Part shown: positions 7,030 through 13,184 of the stretch, piece after piece | Position numbering within the stretch: position 1 is the first letter of the stretch | How the letters are laid out: every line of letters starts with the position of its first letter | Assembly: GCA_900547125.1 (NCBI GenBank) | Contig: URFU01000057.1 | Coordinates: 1 to 13,276, forward strand | Source: an uncultured Collinsella sp. | GTDB taxonomy: Bacteria > Actinomycetota > Coriobacteriia > Coriobacteriales > Coriobacteriaceae | Direction: 5' to 3' | Length of the DNA: 13,276 nt | The notes under the pieces: generated by a model | Databases searched by the model: none | What the model was told of the DNA's origin: nothing | Seen by the model: the letters and a program-made list of their open reading frames with translations, nothing else | Program-made: the position numbers and the translations under genes

Positions 7030-7896
7030 TTATTGAGCAATAGCGTAAAGGTCAAACCCGCCCTGTGGCGTGCTATCGACCGTGTCGGGAGCCTGTGAAT
7101 TAAAACTCACCGGAACCATGCGCTTTGAGGCGCGGTAACGCGTGCCGTCGGTGGCGACGGGCGGTTCATCGACCGTGAGCTCGTAGTCGCCGGGCTTGAG
7201 CTCGATGCCGTCACCTTCGGAATTATCGTATTGGTACTCGTCGATTGCTTGTCCCTTGAGCGTGCGGCCCACGATATGGACGAGCATTTGGCTGTCGCCG
7301 CGCGCGGTATCCCACGTCGCGCCGTCCTTAACCTCGACCGACACATGCACCGAGCGCGTGCGGCTGAGCGATTGCTCGACGGACATCTCAACCTTGGCGG
7401 CGTCTTGGCGCTGCTGCTCGACATGGCCCCAGATGCTACCGATTGCCGAGCAGGCGATAACGCCGGCCATGAAGGCGATGAGGATGGGGCCGAGCGGAGA
7501 GCGGCGTCCCGCGTCTTCCTCATGAGCCAGGTCGGGGCGATGCGTTGGCGCAGGCGCCTGAGCACCCTGCGCGGGCACGTCGAGAATGCTGAAAGATGCC
7601 GTACTGCTGGGGTCGATGGTGTGGCGCGGTTGCGGGGTCTTTGCCGGCGAGATGGACATGTCGGCTGGCTCACCCAGCGTGGCCGTGGCATCGGCCTTTG
7701 CCTCGTCGGCCTCGGCCTGAGCCCAGGCCCGTTCAAAAGTCAGGGGCTCGGCGGCATCGGGGGCGGCGTCCGTCTCGACGGCATCGTTGCCGGTCTCGTC
7801 CTCGTCGCTCGACACGTCACGCGGCGCGGGCTCGTCCCACTCCTCGTCCGGAGCCTCGCCCTCGCTATACCACCATTCAAAATTATCGATATCCAT
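7030..7896 (-). CDS. One-pass membrane protein with acidic disordered N-terminus
   Basis: I do not recognise a named family. The 288-residue product has a very acidic, Ala/Pro-rich, probably disordered N-terminal part (1-130), one transmembrane segment (about 135-156), then an outer part beginning with a short helical stretch (about 158-178) and a beta-rich domain (about 180-288). No signal peptide is seen, so the N-terminus is probably cytoplasmic and the C-terminal domain outside. The outer domain has an alternating pattern with GIELKPGDYELTVDEPP, as in small Ig-like or prealbumin-like beta domains that display a bulky loop; this is a shape impression only. The start at 7896 has AAGGGG upstream. 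A 10-base palindrome GGGGCGCCCC (7898-7907) covers this binding site and could hide it in the mRNA. It is transcribed divergently from the MFS gene. Confidence 0.8.
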   Translation of the reverse strand: MDIDNFEWWYSEGEAPDEEWDEPAPRDVSSDEDETGNDAVETDAAPDAAEPLTFERAWAQAEADEAKADATATLGEPADMSISPAKTPQPRHTIDPSSTASFSILDVPAQGAQAPAPTHRPDLAHEEDAGRRSPLGPILIAFMAGVIACSAIGSIWGHVEQQRQDAAKVEMSVEQSLSRTRSVHVSVEVKDGATWDTARGDSQMLVHIVGRTLKGQAIDEYQYDNSEGDGIELKPGDYELTVDEPPVATDGTRYRASKRMVPVSFNSQAPDTVDSTPQGGFDLYAIAQ

Positions 7897-7937
7897 ACGG
7901 GGCGCCCCTTAGGCCTCGCAAATAAACACTTGCTAGT

Positions 7938-7943
7938 CTTATA
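7938..7943 (-). promoter_or_regulatory. Candidate -10 box for the membrane-protein gene
   Basis: TATAAG on the minus strand lies about 41 bases before the start at 7896. I see no good -35 at 16-18 bases upstream. Tentative. Confidence 0.25.
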
Positions 7944-7981
7944 CCCGCAGACGGCGCCGGAGCTCGCCGACACAGACAGGA

Positions 7982-8046
7982 AAACCGTCACAACATTCGG
8001 CGCTTTTCCTCGTTTTCGAGATTTTCGCCGAATGTTGTGACGGTTT
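7982..8046. repeat. Perfect 21-base palindrome with nested hairpin
   Basis: Arms 7982-8002 and 8026-8046 are perfect inverted copies; the right arm reads CGCCGAATGTTGTGACGG then TTT. The 23-base loop itself holds CTCG-TTTT-CGAG (8009-8020). It sits between the divergent membrane-protein and MFS genes, where no terminator is needed, and just left of a second palindrome. It is likely a dispersed palindromic element, or else a large regulatory structure. Confidence 0.8.
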
Positions 8047-8066
8047 GGGCGACTGGCTGGCAGCGC

Positions 8067-8099
8067 AATGTGACAAAGGGACTGCCTCTTTGTCACATT
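8067..8099. repeat. Second palindrome before the MFS gene
   Basis: AATGTGACAAAG (8067-8078) and CTTTGTCACATT (8088-8099) are perfect 12-base inverted arms around a 9-base loop. It begins 20 bases after the first palindrome and shares the GTGAC core. It ends 57 bases before the MFS start, so if transcribed it would form a hairpin in the MFS leader. Confidence 0.75.
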
Positions 8100-8113
8100 C
8101 TGTTAGAGTTGCA

Positions 8114-8126
8114 GGGATTGAATCCC
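8114..8126. promoter_or_regulatory. Short dyad GGGATT-G-AATCCC upstream of MFS gene
   Basis: Six-base perfect inverted arms around one base, 31 bases before the likely TTG start and just after an extended -10-like TGTTAGAGT (8101-8109). This size and position suit a repressor operator, but no regulator gene is next door and the motif may be chance. Confidence 0.3.
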
Positions 8127-8156
8127 GCTTATTCATGCGACATTGGAGTGACAACC

Positions 8157-9392
8157 TTGACCGCCGCAACCACGCCTAAAAGCAAGTCAACCGCCGCCGC
8201 GCTCTCCCCCGCGCGCACCAAGCTCTGCCTGGCGCTGCTCGTGCTGTTGGGATTCTCGCTCGGCTGCTCCGAGTTCGTGGTCATCGGCATCGAAAGCGAC
8301 TTGGCAACGGAACTCGACATATCACTTGCTACTGCGGGCCAGCTCATCAGCGTGTTCGCGCTTGTCTACGCCATCGCTACGCCGGTGCTTGCGCTCAGCA
8401 CGGGGCGATTCCGCCGCTACCAGCTGCTCGTGTGCTACAGCATCGTCTTTGTGCTCGGCAACCTGGTCATGGCACTGGCACCCAACTTCCAGGTTCTCTT
8501 TATCTCGCGCATTGTCCTGGGCTCCGTCTCGGGTGCGCTGCTCGCCGTGGGCGTGACGTACATCCCTGAACTGCTGTCCCCGCAACAAACTTCGCTTGCC
8601 ATCTCGGTGGTATATGGTGCGTTTTCCGTGGCGATGGTCTTTGTGACCTCGATCGGTAAGTTTGTGGCCGACACGCTCGATTGGCACGTAGCCATGTACG
8701 GCACGCTGACCTTTGCCGTTTTGATCTGCGGAGCGCTCGTGGCGTTTATGCCGCGCGCTGGGCAAACCGACGAGCCTGCCACCTTCCGCGAGCAGGCGGG
8801 GCTGCTACGCGAGCCGAGCATCATCACCGGCATGCTCATCTTCTTGTTTGGCGTGGGCTCGGTCTATGTGTTCTACGGCTACGTGACGCCTTATCTTGAG
8901 CAGGTGCTGGGCATGGGCACGGTCGAAGCCAGTACCACGCTTATGGCCTACGGCGTGTTCTGCCTGATCTCGAACATCCTGGGCGGATGGATTGATGCGC
9001 GCTTTGGCATGAAGGCGCTGCTTGTGACGTTTGTGCTGCAGGCTGCGGCGTTGCTCGGGCTGTTTGCTGTGGGCGGCACCATGCCGCTCGCGCTGGTCTT
9101 TGTCTTTAGCTTGGCGCTGCTCATGTACCTGTTCTCGGTCTCGTGCATCACACACTTTATGGACGTGGCTCGCAGCCGCCATCCCAAGTCGATGGTACTC
9201 GCGAGTTCGGTTGAGCCCATGGCGTTTAACGTCGGCATTTCGTTTGGCACCGCGGTAGGCGGCGCCGTGGTAAGCGGAGTTGGCATTGCGTACGTGGGCG
9301 CAGTGGGCGCCGCGTTCTCGCTTGTGGCCTGGGCGCTCGCGCTGGTGACGATTAAGCTCGCCCGCTGGGAGCGCAAGCGGGCAAGGGCGTAG
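8157..9392 (+). CDS. MFS transporter, DHA1-type drug/sugar efflux
   Basis: A proton-coupled secondary transporter with about 12 hydrophobic segments over 411 residues. The opening GCSEFVVIGIESDLATELDIS followed by TAGQLISVFALVYA is typical of the AraJ/YdhP-like efflux group, here at about 36-72 (the motif is interrupted only by my quoting). Motif A between helices 2 and 3 reads GRFRR (83-87), and its second-half echo is GGWIDARFG (277-285). I chose the TTG at 8157-8159 as the start because GGAG lies eight bases upstream and the product then begins just before the first helix; the in-frame ATG at 8037 is inside a palindrome, and the GTG at 8148 overlaps the ribosome site. Two palindromes and a short dyad lie in its leader. 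The substrate is unknown. Confidence 0.9.
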   Translation: MTAATTPKSKSTAAALSPARTKLCLALLVLLGFSLGCSEFVVIGIESDLATELDISLATAGQLISVFALVYAIATPVLALSTGRFRRYQLLVCYSIVFVLGNLVMALAPNFQVLFISRIVLGSVSGALLAVGVTYIPELLSPQQTSLAISVVYGAFSVAMVFVTSIGKFVADTLDWHVAMYGTLTFAVLICGALVAFMPRAGQTDEPATFREQAGLLREPSIITGMLIFLFGVGSVYVFYGYVTPYLEQVLGMGTVEASTTLMAYGVFCLISNILGGWIDARFGMKALLVTFVLQAAALLGLFAVGGTMPLALVFVFSLALLMYLFSVSCITHFMDVARSRHPKSMVLASSVEPMAFNVGISFGTAVGGAVVSGVGIAYVGAVGAAFSLVAWALALVTIKLARWERKRARA

Positions 9393-9398
9393 GCGTAG

Positions 9399-9443
9399 AT
9401 GCGATACTCGAGCTCGATGATGGCGATCGAACGAAAATCGCAT
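9399..9443. repeat. Inverted repeat after the MFS gene
   Basis: ATGCGAT (9399-9405) and ATCGCAT (9437-9443) are inverted and end right at the first base of the phosphatase remnant. It could form a long-loop hairpin after the MFS stop. It has no T run and may be chance. Confidence 0.25.
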
Positions 9444-9487
9444 ATGCAACGTGTACTGTTTATCTGCCACGGCAACATCTGCCGCTC
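9444..9487 (+). pseudogene. N-terminal remnant of a low-molecular-weight tyrosine phosphatase
   Basis: ATG at 9444 opens MQRVLFICHGNICRS, the start and full CX5R catalytic loop of a low-molecular-weight protein tyrosine phosphatase. After this the frame turns into unrelated residues and stops at 9540-9542. Over 38 bases it matches the intact phosphatase gene downstream (10982-11019) except at about six positions, so it is a related but separate gene copy. There is no ribosome binding site before the ATG. The break coincides with CTGCCGCTC, a string nearly repeated in the following fragment, which suggests a deletion between short repeats. Confidence 0.8.
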
Positions 9488-9640
9488 ATCGCAATCGCAA
9501 ACAACGCGGGAAGCCTGCCGCTGCTTATCTGCGCCATCCTGATCACGCTGCTTGCCATCTGCGCGTACCGCACCATGACGGTGGCCATCGTGGCTGACAT
9601 CACGCCGCGCCCACTGCGCACCAAGGCCGAGGCCGAGTAG
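9479..9640 (+). pseudogene. Fragment of a membrane transporter
   Basis: In a frame different from the phosphatase remnant, this stretch encodes LPLIAIANNAG, a hydrophobic segment SLPLLICAILITLLAICAY, and then VADITPRPLRTKAEAE before a TAG at 9638. The DITPxPLRxKA pattern resembles the loop of sugar-type MFS carriers of the GPH/SLC45-like kind, where it lies inside the protein rather than at its end. No start codon with a ribosome site precedes it. It looks like the surviving piece of a transporter gene whose rest was lost in the same deletion that cut the phosphatase. A true C-terminal tail of another membrane protein is the alternative. Confidence 0.6.
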
Positions 9641-9684
9641 GGCGGGTGCCGGCGCCCTTGCTGCCGGCGGTCGCGGCTCCGGAC

Positions 9685-9755
9685 AGCGTACATAAAGATG
9701 AGCCAGACCCCCGAATCCGCCCGATTTGGGGGTCTTTCTCGTCAAAATGTACGCT
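9685..9755. repeat. 71-base imperfect palindrome around a terminator
   Basis: AGCGTACAT (9685-9693) and ATGTACGCT (9747-9755) are perfect inverted ends enclosing a strong terminator hairpin; GATGAG and its partner CTCGTC in between also nearly pair. The size and nesting fit a small mobile palindromic unit that carries a terminator. Confidence 0.6.
9705..9738 (+). terminator. Intrinsic terminator upstream of the acyltransferase gene
   Basis: AGACCCCC-GAATC (9705-9717) pairs with GATTT-GGGGGTCT (9723-9735), a 13-base stem with one G-T pair and loop CGCCC, followed by TTCTC. It would end plus-strand transcription coming from the MFS gene and the remnant region, insulating the acyltransferase unit. 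Confidence 0.75.
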
Positions 9756-9770
9756 AAATCCATGAGGGTA

Positions 9771-9776
9771 TATAAT
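9771..9776 (+). promoter_or_regulatory. Consensus -10 box for the acyltransferase gene
   Basis: A perfect TATAAT lies 38 bases before the start codon and just after the terminator. The -35 position is poor (TGTACG at 17 bases), overlapping the right arm of the 71-base palindrome, so an activator may be needed, or the -10 may act alone. Confidence 0.5.
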
Positions 9777-9814
9777 GTGACGCTCTGCTCGAATGCACGA
9801 AGGAAGGGGTGACG

Positions 9815-10921
9815 ATGCCTGCTCACGAGAAGCGTGTCTTGTCGCTTGACGGCCTGCGAGGGCTCGGGGCGCTGATGGTGTTCCTGTATCACGTCGACAT
9901 CATGGTCAAGCCGTTTGGCGCAGGGGGTCCGAGCCTCTTCCCTGGCACCGCGTCGGTTATGGTGTTCTTCATCCTGTCTGGCATAGTGCTGTCTCTTGTT
10001 CCCTTTAAGCACATGGGAAACGGCGGGTACGACTGGCTTGGCTATTACCCAAGAAGGGTCGTCCGCCTTTGCGTGCCGCTGTTTGCGGCGATTGCGCTGG
10101 CCCTTCCTGCGGGCTACGTGGCCTGGCGCCTGGGGTCCACGTCGCGCTCCGCGCTTGCCGTCGCCTACGACGCGGGCCTTCCCACTGCGGTTCATGACAT
10201 CCTCATGCAGTTCGACGTGCTGTTCAACGTGTCCGATGGCGTCAACAACCTCTTTGGCGCGCAGCTCGTCCGCGTTGACTCTCCCGTCTGGTCCATGAGC
10301 TGGGAGCTCTGGTTTAGCCTGACGCTTCCGCTGGCCATCTGGTGCATATCAAGGATTCGCCGGACGGGTCTGGCGGTTGTTGCGACCTTTATTGCGGTGC
10401 TTGTCTCGCACTGGACGGGCTACTTTCCGCTGCGCCTTTGCCTGATGTTCTGGCTTGGCGTCATGGTGGCCCGGCAATTCGACAAAATCAAGGTCGTCAA
10501 GCTTTCAATGCTGGCCGAGCCGGCGATGCTTGTGGCCTCCGTTGGTGTTATCGAGCTCTCGCTCGTGTGGCATCCCGGCGGGGTCCTCGAGGCGTTGGAG
10601 TCCACCGCCATGAACGCGGCCTGCCTGGTGGTGGTTGTCGTCGCGATCGCCGACGGGTTCACGCTCCGTGCGTTCTCTGCGGCCCCCATGGTCTTTTTGG
10701 GAAAGGTGTCGTACAGCCTCTACCTTACCCACGCCATTGTCATCGGTGCGCTCGCTGCCCTGCTGCCCAGGCTCGGGATTGTCAACCCGCTCGCGATTGC
10801 CGCGGTCTCGCTGTCCGCAAGCATGCTCGTCTCCGTTGCGTTCTGGCGCATAATCGAGGTTCCCAGCATGAACCTGTCGCGCTCGCTGGCATCGTCAGGG
10901 CCTAGGAACGCCGTTCGATAA
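9815..10921 (+). CDS. Acyltransferase-3 family membrane protein (OafA-like)
   Basis: A polytopic membrane enzyme of the acyltransferase-3 family, whose members add acetyl or other acyl groups to surface sugars, lipids or antibiotics. The 368-residue product starts with LDGLRGLGALMVFLYH (11-26, family His at 26), followed by MVFFILSG (49-56), SPVWSMSWELWFS (156-168) and the late GKVSYSLYLTH (296-306), all in family order. It has about ten hydrophobic segments and no extra SGNH domain. The ATG at 9815 has GGAAGG upstream; a GTG two codons earlier overlaps that site. It has its own terminator and -10 box upstream, and the phosphatase gene follows after 36 bases, probably in the same transcript. 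Substrate unknown; surface polysaccharide is the likeliest by family. Confidence 0.92.
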   Translation: MPAHEKRVLSLDGLRGLGALMVFLYHVDIMVKPFGAGGPSLFPGTASVMVFFILSGIVLSLVPFKHMGNGGYDWLGYYPRRVVRLCVPLFAAIALALPAGYVAWRLGSTSRSALAVAYDAGLPTAVHDILMQFDVLFNVSDGVNNLFGAQLVRVDSPVWSMSWELWFSLTLPLAIWCISRIRRTGLAVVATFIAVLVSHWTGYFPLRLCLMFWLGVMVARQFDKIKVVKLSMLAEPAMLVASVGVIELSLVWHPGGVLEALESTAMNAACLVVVVVAIADGFTLRAFSAAPMVFLGKVSYSLYLTHAIVIGALAALLPRLGIVNPLAIAAVSLSASMLVSVAFWRIIEVPSMNLSRSLASSGPRNAVR

Positions 10922-10957
10922 TGCGTCGTACTTGGCTTCGTTTGGAGAGAGCTGGTC

Positions 10958-11422
10958 ATGAATAGCCCCAAACCCGTCCACCGCGTTCTCTTTGTCTGCC
11001 ATGGGAACATCTGCCGCTCGACGATGGCCGAGTCGGTGTTTACCGAGCTCGTGCGCCGTGCTGGGCGCGCGGGCGAGTTTGTCATTGATTCCGCTGCGAC
11101 TTCGACCGAGGAGATCGGCAACCCGCCACACCACGGTACCGCTGCCAAGCTACGCGAGGTCGGAATTCCCGTCGTCGCACATCGCGCGCGTCAGGTGCGT
11201 CGCGCGGAGTATGGCGACTGGGATCACATTGTCTATATGGACGACGAGAACGCCCGCGGCCTGTACCGTATCTTTGGCGACGACCCCGATGGCAAGATCT
11301 CGCGCCTGCTCGATTGGACCGATCGCCCCGGCGACGTGGCCGACCCCTGGTACACCGGCAATTTCGATGCCACCTACCGCGATGTGCTCGCCGGTTGCAC
11401 CGCTATGCTCGAGCAGCTGTAG
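10958..11422 (+). CDS. Low-molecular-weight protein tyrosine phosphatase
   Basis: A cytoplasmic phosphatase that removes phosphate from protein tyrosines, in bacteria often from tyrosine kinases that control capsule or exopolysaccharide export. The 154-residue product has the full catalytic loop CHGNICRS (C14 nucleophile, R20), and the general-acid loop DPWYTG with D129, at family-typical places. The ATG at 10958 follows GGAGAG at a slightly long distance. It lies 36 bases after the acyltransferase stop on the same strand, a pairing that fits surface polysaccharide work, although no tyrosine kinase or glycosyltransferase is in the window. A decayed copy of the same kind of gene lies upstream at 9444. 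Confidence 0.95.
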   Translation: MNSPKPVHRVLFVCHGNICRSTMAESVFTELVRRAGRAGEFVIDSAATSTEEIGNPPHHGTAAKLREVGIPVVAHRARQVRRAEYGDWDHIVYMDDENARGLYRIFGDDPDGKISRLLDWTDRPGDVADPWYTGNFDATYRDVLAGCTAMLEQL

Positions 11423-11464
11423 GCGCTCGGGCGGCGCGGATATACGGGCCACGCCATCGGTATA

Positions 11465-11561
11465 AAACGAGCGTGGATTTTCTCCCGCATACAAATTGAG
11501 CGTGGAAAATCTCCCACTTTGAGCGTTCAAGGGCGCCCTAAACGGGAGAAAATCCACGCTC
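11465..11561 (-). terminator. Possible terminator of the kinase/TIGR04076 operon
   Basis: On the minus strand, the 19-base perfect stem made by 11561-11543 and 11487-11469 is followed closely by a TTTT run (11467-11464 region, reading CGTTTTATA). This lies about 30-130 bases past the stop at 11593. The loop is long (55 bases), so termination by this stem is plausible but not certain. Confidence 0.4.
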
Positions 11562-11590
11562 ATTATCTCGGTGGAAGATTATCCACGCTC
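11469..11590. repeat. Cluster of four related arms (palindromic element)
   Basis: Four copies of a 19-20 base unit lie between convergent genes. Two are forward: GAGCGTGGATTTTCTCCCG (11469-11487) and GAGCGTGGAAAATCTCCCAC (11498-11517). Two are inverted: CGGGAGAAAATCCACGCTC (11543-11561) and GTGGAAGATTATCCACGCTC (11571-11590). The first and third are perfect inverts; the second and fourth differ at two positions. A 10-base palindrome AGGGCGCCCT (11530-11539) marks the centre. The block ends two bases before the stop of the TIGR04076 gene. Confidence 0.85.
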
Positions 11591-11592
11591 GG

Positions 11593-11922
11593 TTACTCGT
11601 CGACGATCTCGGCAAGCCAGACGTTCAACGTATCGACCTCGGGGCAGCAGAACTTTGCCGTACCGGGCTCGTTGCCAGGAACGGTTCCGCCGTAGCGCAG
11701 GATATCGATATAGGGAAAGCCCACGTGGCAGGCCATGGCGCACATCTTGCCACGGTCTCGATCGAAGTCAAAGACGTCGCCGGGCTTGTGACCATGGTGG
11801 CAGCGGCACGCGCCCAGCTGGTCCACGCAGCTCACGCGGATACGCGGACGCTTGCCCCGCGGCGCGCCAAGCGGCTTGCCCCCACCCACAGGCTTGGCGC
11901 CGCCCTCGCCGGCGTTACTCAT
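11593..11922 (-). CDS. TIGR04076-type small Cys-rich protein
   Basis: A 109-residue protein of the TIGR04076 kind, by the order RIRVSCVDQLGACRCHHGHKPGDVFDF, then CAMACHVGFPYIDILRYGG, then CCPEVDTLNVWL (positions about 27-53, 61-79 and 92-103). The family's function is not known. The conserved Cys residues and the CxCHHGH cluster could bind a metal, which is inference. The first 25 residues are Gly/Pro/Lys-rich and probably loose. Its ATG overlaps the end of the kinase gene by 8 bases (ATGAGTAA), so translation is likely coupled to the kinase; there is no strong ribosome site of its own. The four-arm repeat cluster begins right after its TAA stop. Confidence 0.85.
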   Translation of the reverse strand: MSNAGEGGAKPVGGGKPLGAPRGKRPRIRVSCVDQLGACRCHHGHKPGDVFDFDRDRGKMCAMACHVGFPYIDILRYGGTVPGNEPGTAKFCCPEVDTLNVWLAEIVDE

Positions 11923-12739
11923 GGTCGATCACATCCAGGCAGGCCTCGATGGGAAGGCCGGCCGACTTGTCCTCTTGGTCGGCATTGCGCTCGATAAGCT
12001 CGGCCACCACACGCATAGCGTCGGTCGTCGCACGTTGCAGGCTCCAGCCGGCCATAACGCGACCCACGAGCACCGACGAGAACGTATCGCCCGTGCCCGG
12101 GAAATACACCGGGATCAGCTCAAAGGGAATCGTGAAGTACTCTCCCGCCACATGGTCGTAGCCGATGACGGCACTCGCCCCGTCGACCTTCGCACTCGTA
12201 ATGACCACCGACTTGGCGCCCAGCGCGAGCATGGCGTCCACGAGCGCACGAGCCTCATCGGCCGTAATCTGCTCGGCCATAGGCGTATCGGTGAGCAGAC
12301 ACGCCTCGGTATAGTTGGGCACCGCGTAGTCGGCGCACTCGACCAGGCTGCGCATAAGGCCGATGGTCGACTCGGGCACGCCAGCGTAGAGCCTGCCGTT
12401 GTCGGCCATGATGGGGTCGACGAACACCTTGGTGCCCTTTTGCGCGCGGCGGTGGCAAAAGTCCGAGATGATGCGTGCCTCTTCCTCGGTCACGATAAAG
12501 CCGGTCGAGATGGCGTCGAATTCAAAGCCGAGCTCCTCCCAGATGGCGAGACTCTGGCGGACATACTCCGTGGTGTCGTGGATGTAGAACTTGGGGTAGT
12601 TGAGCGTATCGGAAACGAGGGCCGTCGGCAGGTTGTGAATGCGATAGCCCATGTGCGACAGCACCGGCAACATGGCAGAAAGCGCGACCTTGCCGTAGCC
12701 GCACATATCGTTGATCAGCAGCAGCTGAGTGTTCTTCAT
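11915..12739 (-). CDS. Pyridoxal/pyridoxamine kinase
   Basis: A ribokinase-fold enzyme that phosphorylates vitamin B6 forms for salvage to pyridoxal 5'-phosphate in the cytoplasm. The 274-residue product starts with LLINDMCGYGKVALSAMLP (7-25), the substrate-side motif of pyridoxal kinases, followed by VDPIMADNGRLY (107-118), PNYTEA (141-146) and the anion-hole/catalytic-base motif GTGDTF (215-220, D218). The ATG at 12739 is six bases after AGGGGG; an in-frame upstream ATG at 12904 would add 55 residues of low-complexity sequence unlike the family. The gene overlaps the following TIGR04076 gene by 8 bases. A weak -10-like TACACT lies at 12795-12790 on the minus strand. PdxK and PdxY types cannot be told apart here. 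Confidence 0.92.
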   Translation of the reverse strand: MKNTQLLLINDMCGYGKVALSAMLPVLSHMGYRIHNLPTALVSDTLNYPKFYIHDTTEYVRQSLAIWEELGFEFDAISTGFIVTEEEARIISDFCHRRAQKGTKVFVDPIMADNGRLYAGVPESTIGLMRSLVECADYAVPNYTEACLLTDTPMAEQITADEARALVDAMLALGAKSVVITSAKVDGASAVIGYDHVAGEYFTIPFELIPVYFPGTGDTFSSVLVGRVMAGWSLQRATTDAMRVVAELIERNADQEDKSAGLPIEACLDVIDHE

Positions 12740-12919
12740 GAGTGTCCCCCTTGGGTCGGGCGCGGCGCGACGGCGCCATAGTGCGAATAAGTGTAGCGCA
12801 GGGGGCGTTGCGAGCGGAGGCGAGCGGCGCGACGGGCAAATTGTTGCGGAAAGGTTTCGGAAATGGGAGGCAAATCGCGGCGGTAGCGGCACAGTATCTG
12901 CCATCTATTTGCTACCATT

Positions 12920-13075
12920 CCAAAACTATGCCGGATTACTACGATAAACCGCCAGTCTCCAACCACAACGAAATGCACTCCAGCAAAACCGCAGGTTGAC
13001 AGCATGTGATTTTCCGAAAAACAATGCCGAGGTCTGAGATTTCGAATTCATCGTAGTAATCCGGCATAGTTTTGG
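12920..13075. repeat. 156-base element with 26-base perfect inverted ends (MITE-like)
   Basis: Ends at 12920-12945 and 13050-13075 are perfect inverted copies, starting CCAAAACTATGCCGG and continuing ATTACTACGAT. The 104-base interior has no gene; the longest plus-strand frame from the ATG at 12928 gives 23 residues (MPDYYDKPPV and so on). I see no target-site duplication. The layout fits a non-autonomous mobile element or a regulatory RNA hairpin. It lies about 180 bases upstream of the kinase start. Confidence 0.75.
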
Positions 13076-13113
13076 GCAAAGCAACTTTGGAAGGGTGTCA
13101 CCGCAGCCCAAAA
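13070..13113. repeat. Small inverted repeat linking two elements
   Basis: TTTTGGGC (13070-13077) and GCCCAAAA (13106-13113) are perfect 8-base inverted arms. The left arm overlaps the end of the 156-base element and the right arm touches the next hairpin, so the elements are packed end to end. Confidence 0.5.
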
Positions 13114-13145
13114 TGATCCGTTATCCTCCGTCCCCCACGGATCAC
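13112..13145. repeat. Hairpin repeat, intergenic copy
   Basis: TGATCCGT (13114-13121) and ACGGATCA (13137-13144) are perfect inverted arms around a 15-base pyrimidine-rich loop. The 34-base unit matches 1624-1657 inside the M20 gene at 30 positions, which marks it as a dispersed repeat. Confidence 0.75.
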
Positions 13146-13184
13146 TCAACAAGAGCGTCCCCAACGACTATCCCAACAAGGGCA

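Noticed and set aside
8071..8098. TGTGAC and GTCACA as a CRP-like site
   Set aside because: CRP sites have TGTGA and TCACA six bases apart. Here the spacing is far larger and the arms are part of a longer perfect palindrome.
8948..10195. Minus-strand open frame of 415 codons
   Set aside because: It runs across the end of the MFS gene, the remnant region, the terminator and into the acyltransferase gene. Its product is a charged, low-complexity mix with no family motif.
11469..11590. CRISPR-like array
   Set aside because: Only four units, in both orientations and with uneven spacing, and no cas genes. This is a palindromic cluster instead.
12928..12999. Small peptide gene MPDYYDKPPV of 23 residues
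   Set aside because: Its start is inside the inverted end of the 156-base element, and no ribosome site precedes it. The reading frame is likely by chance.
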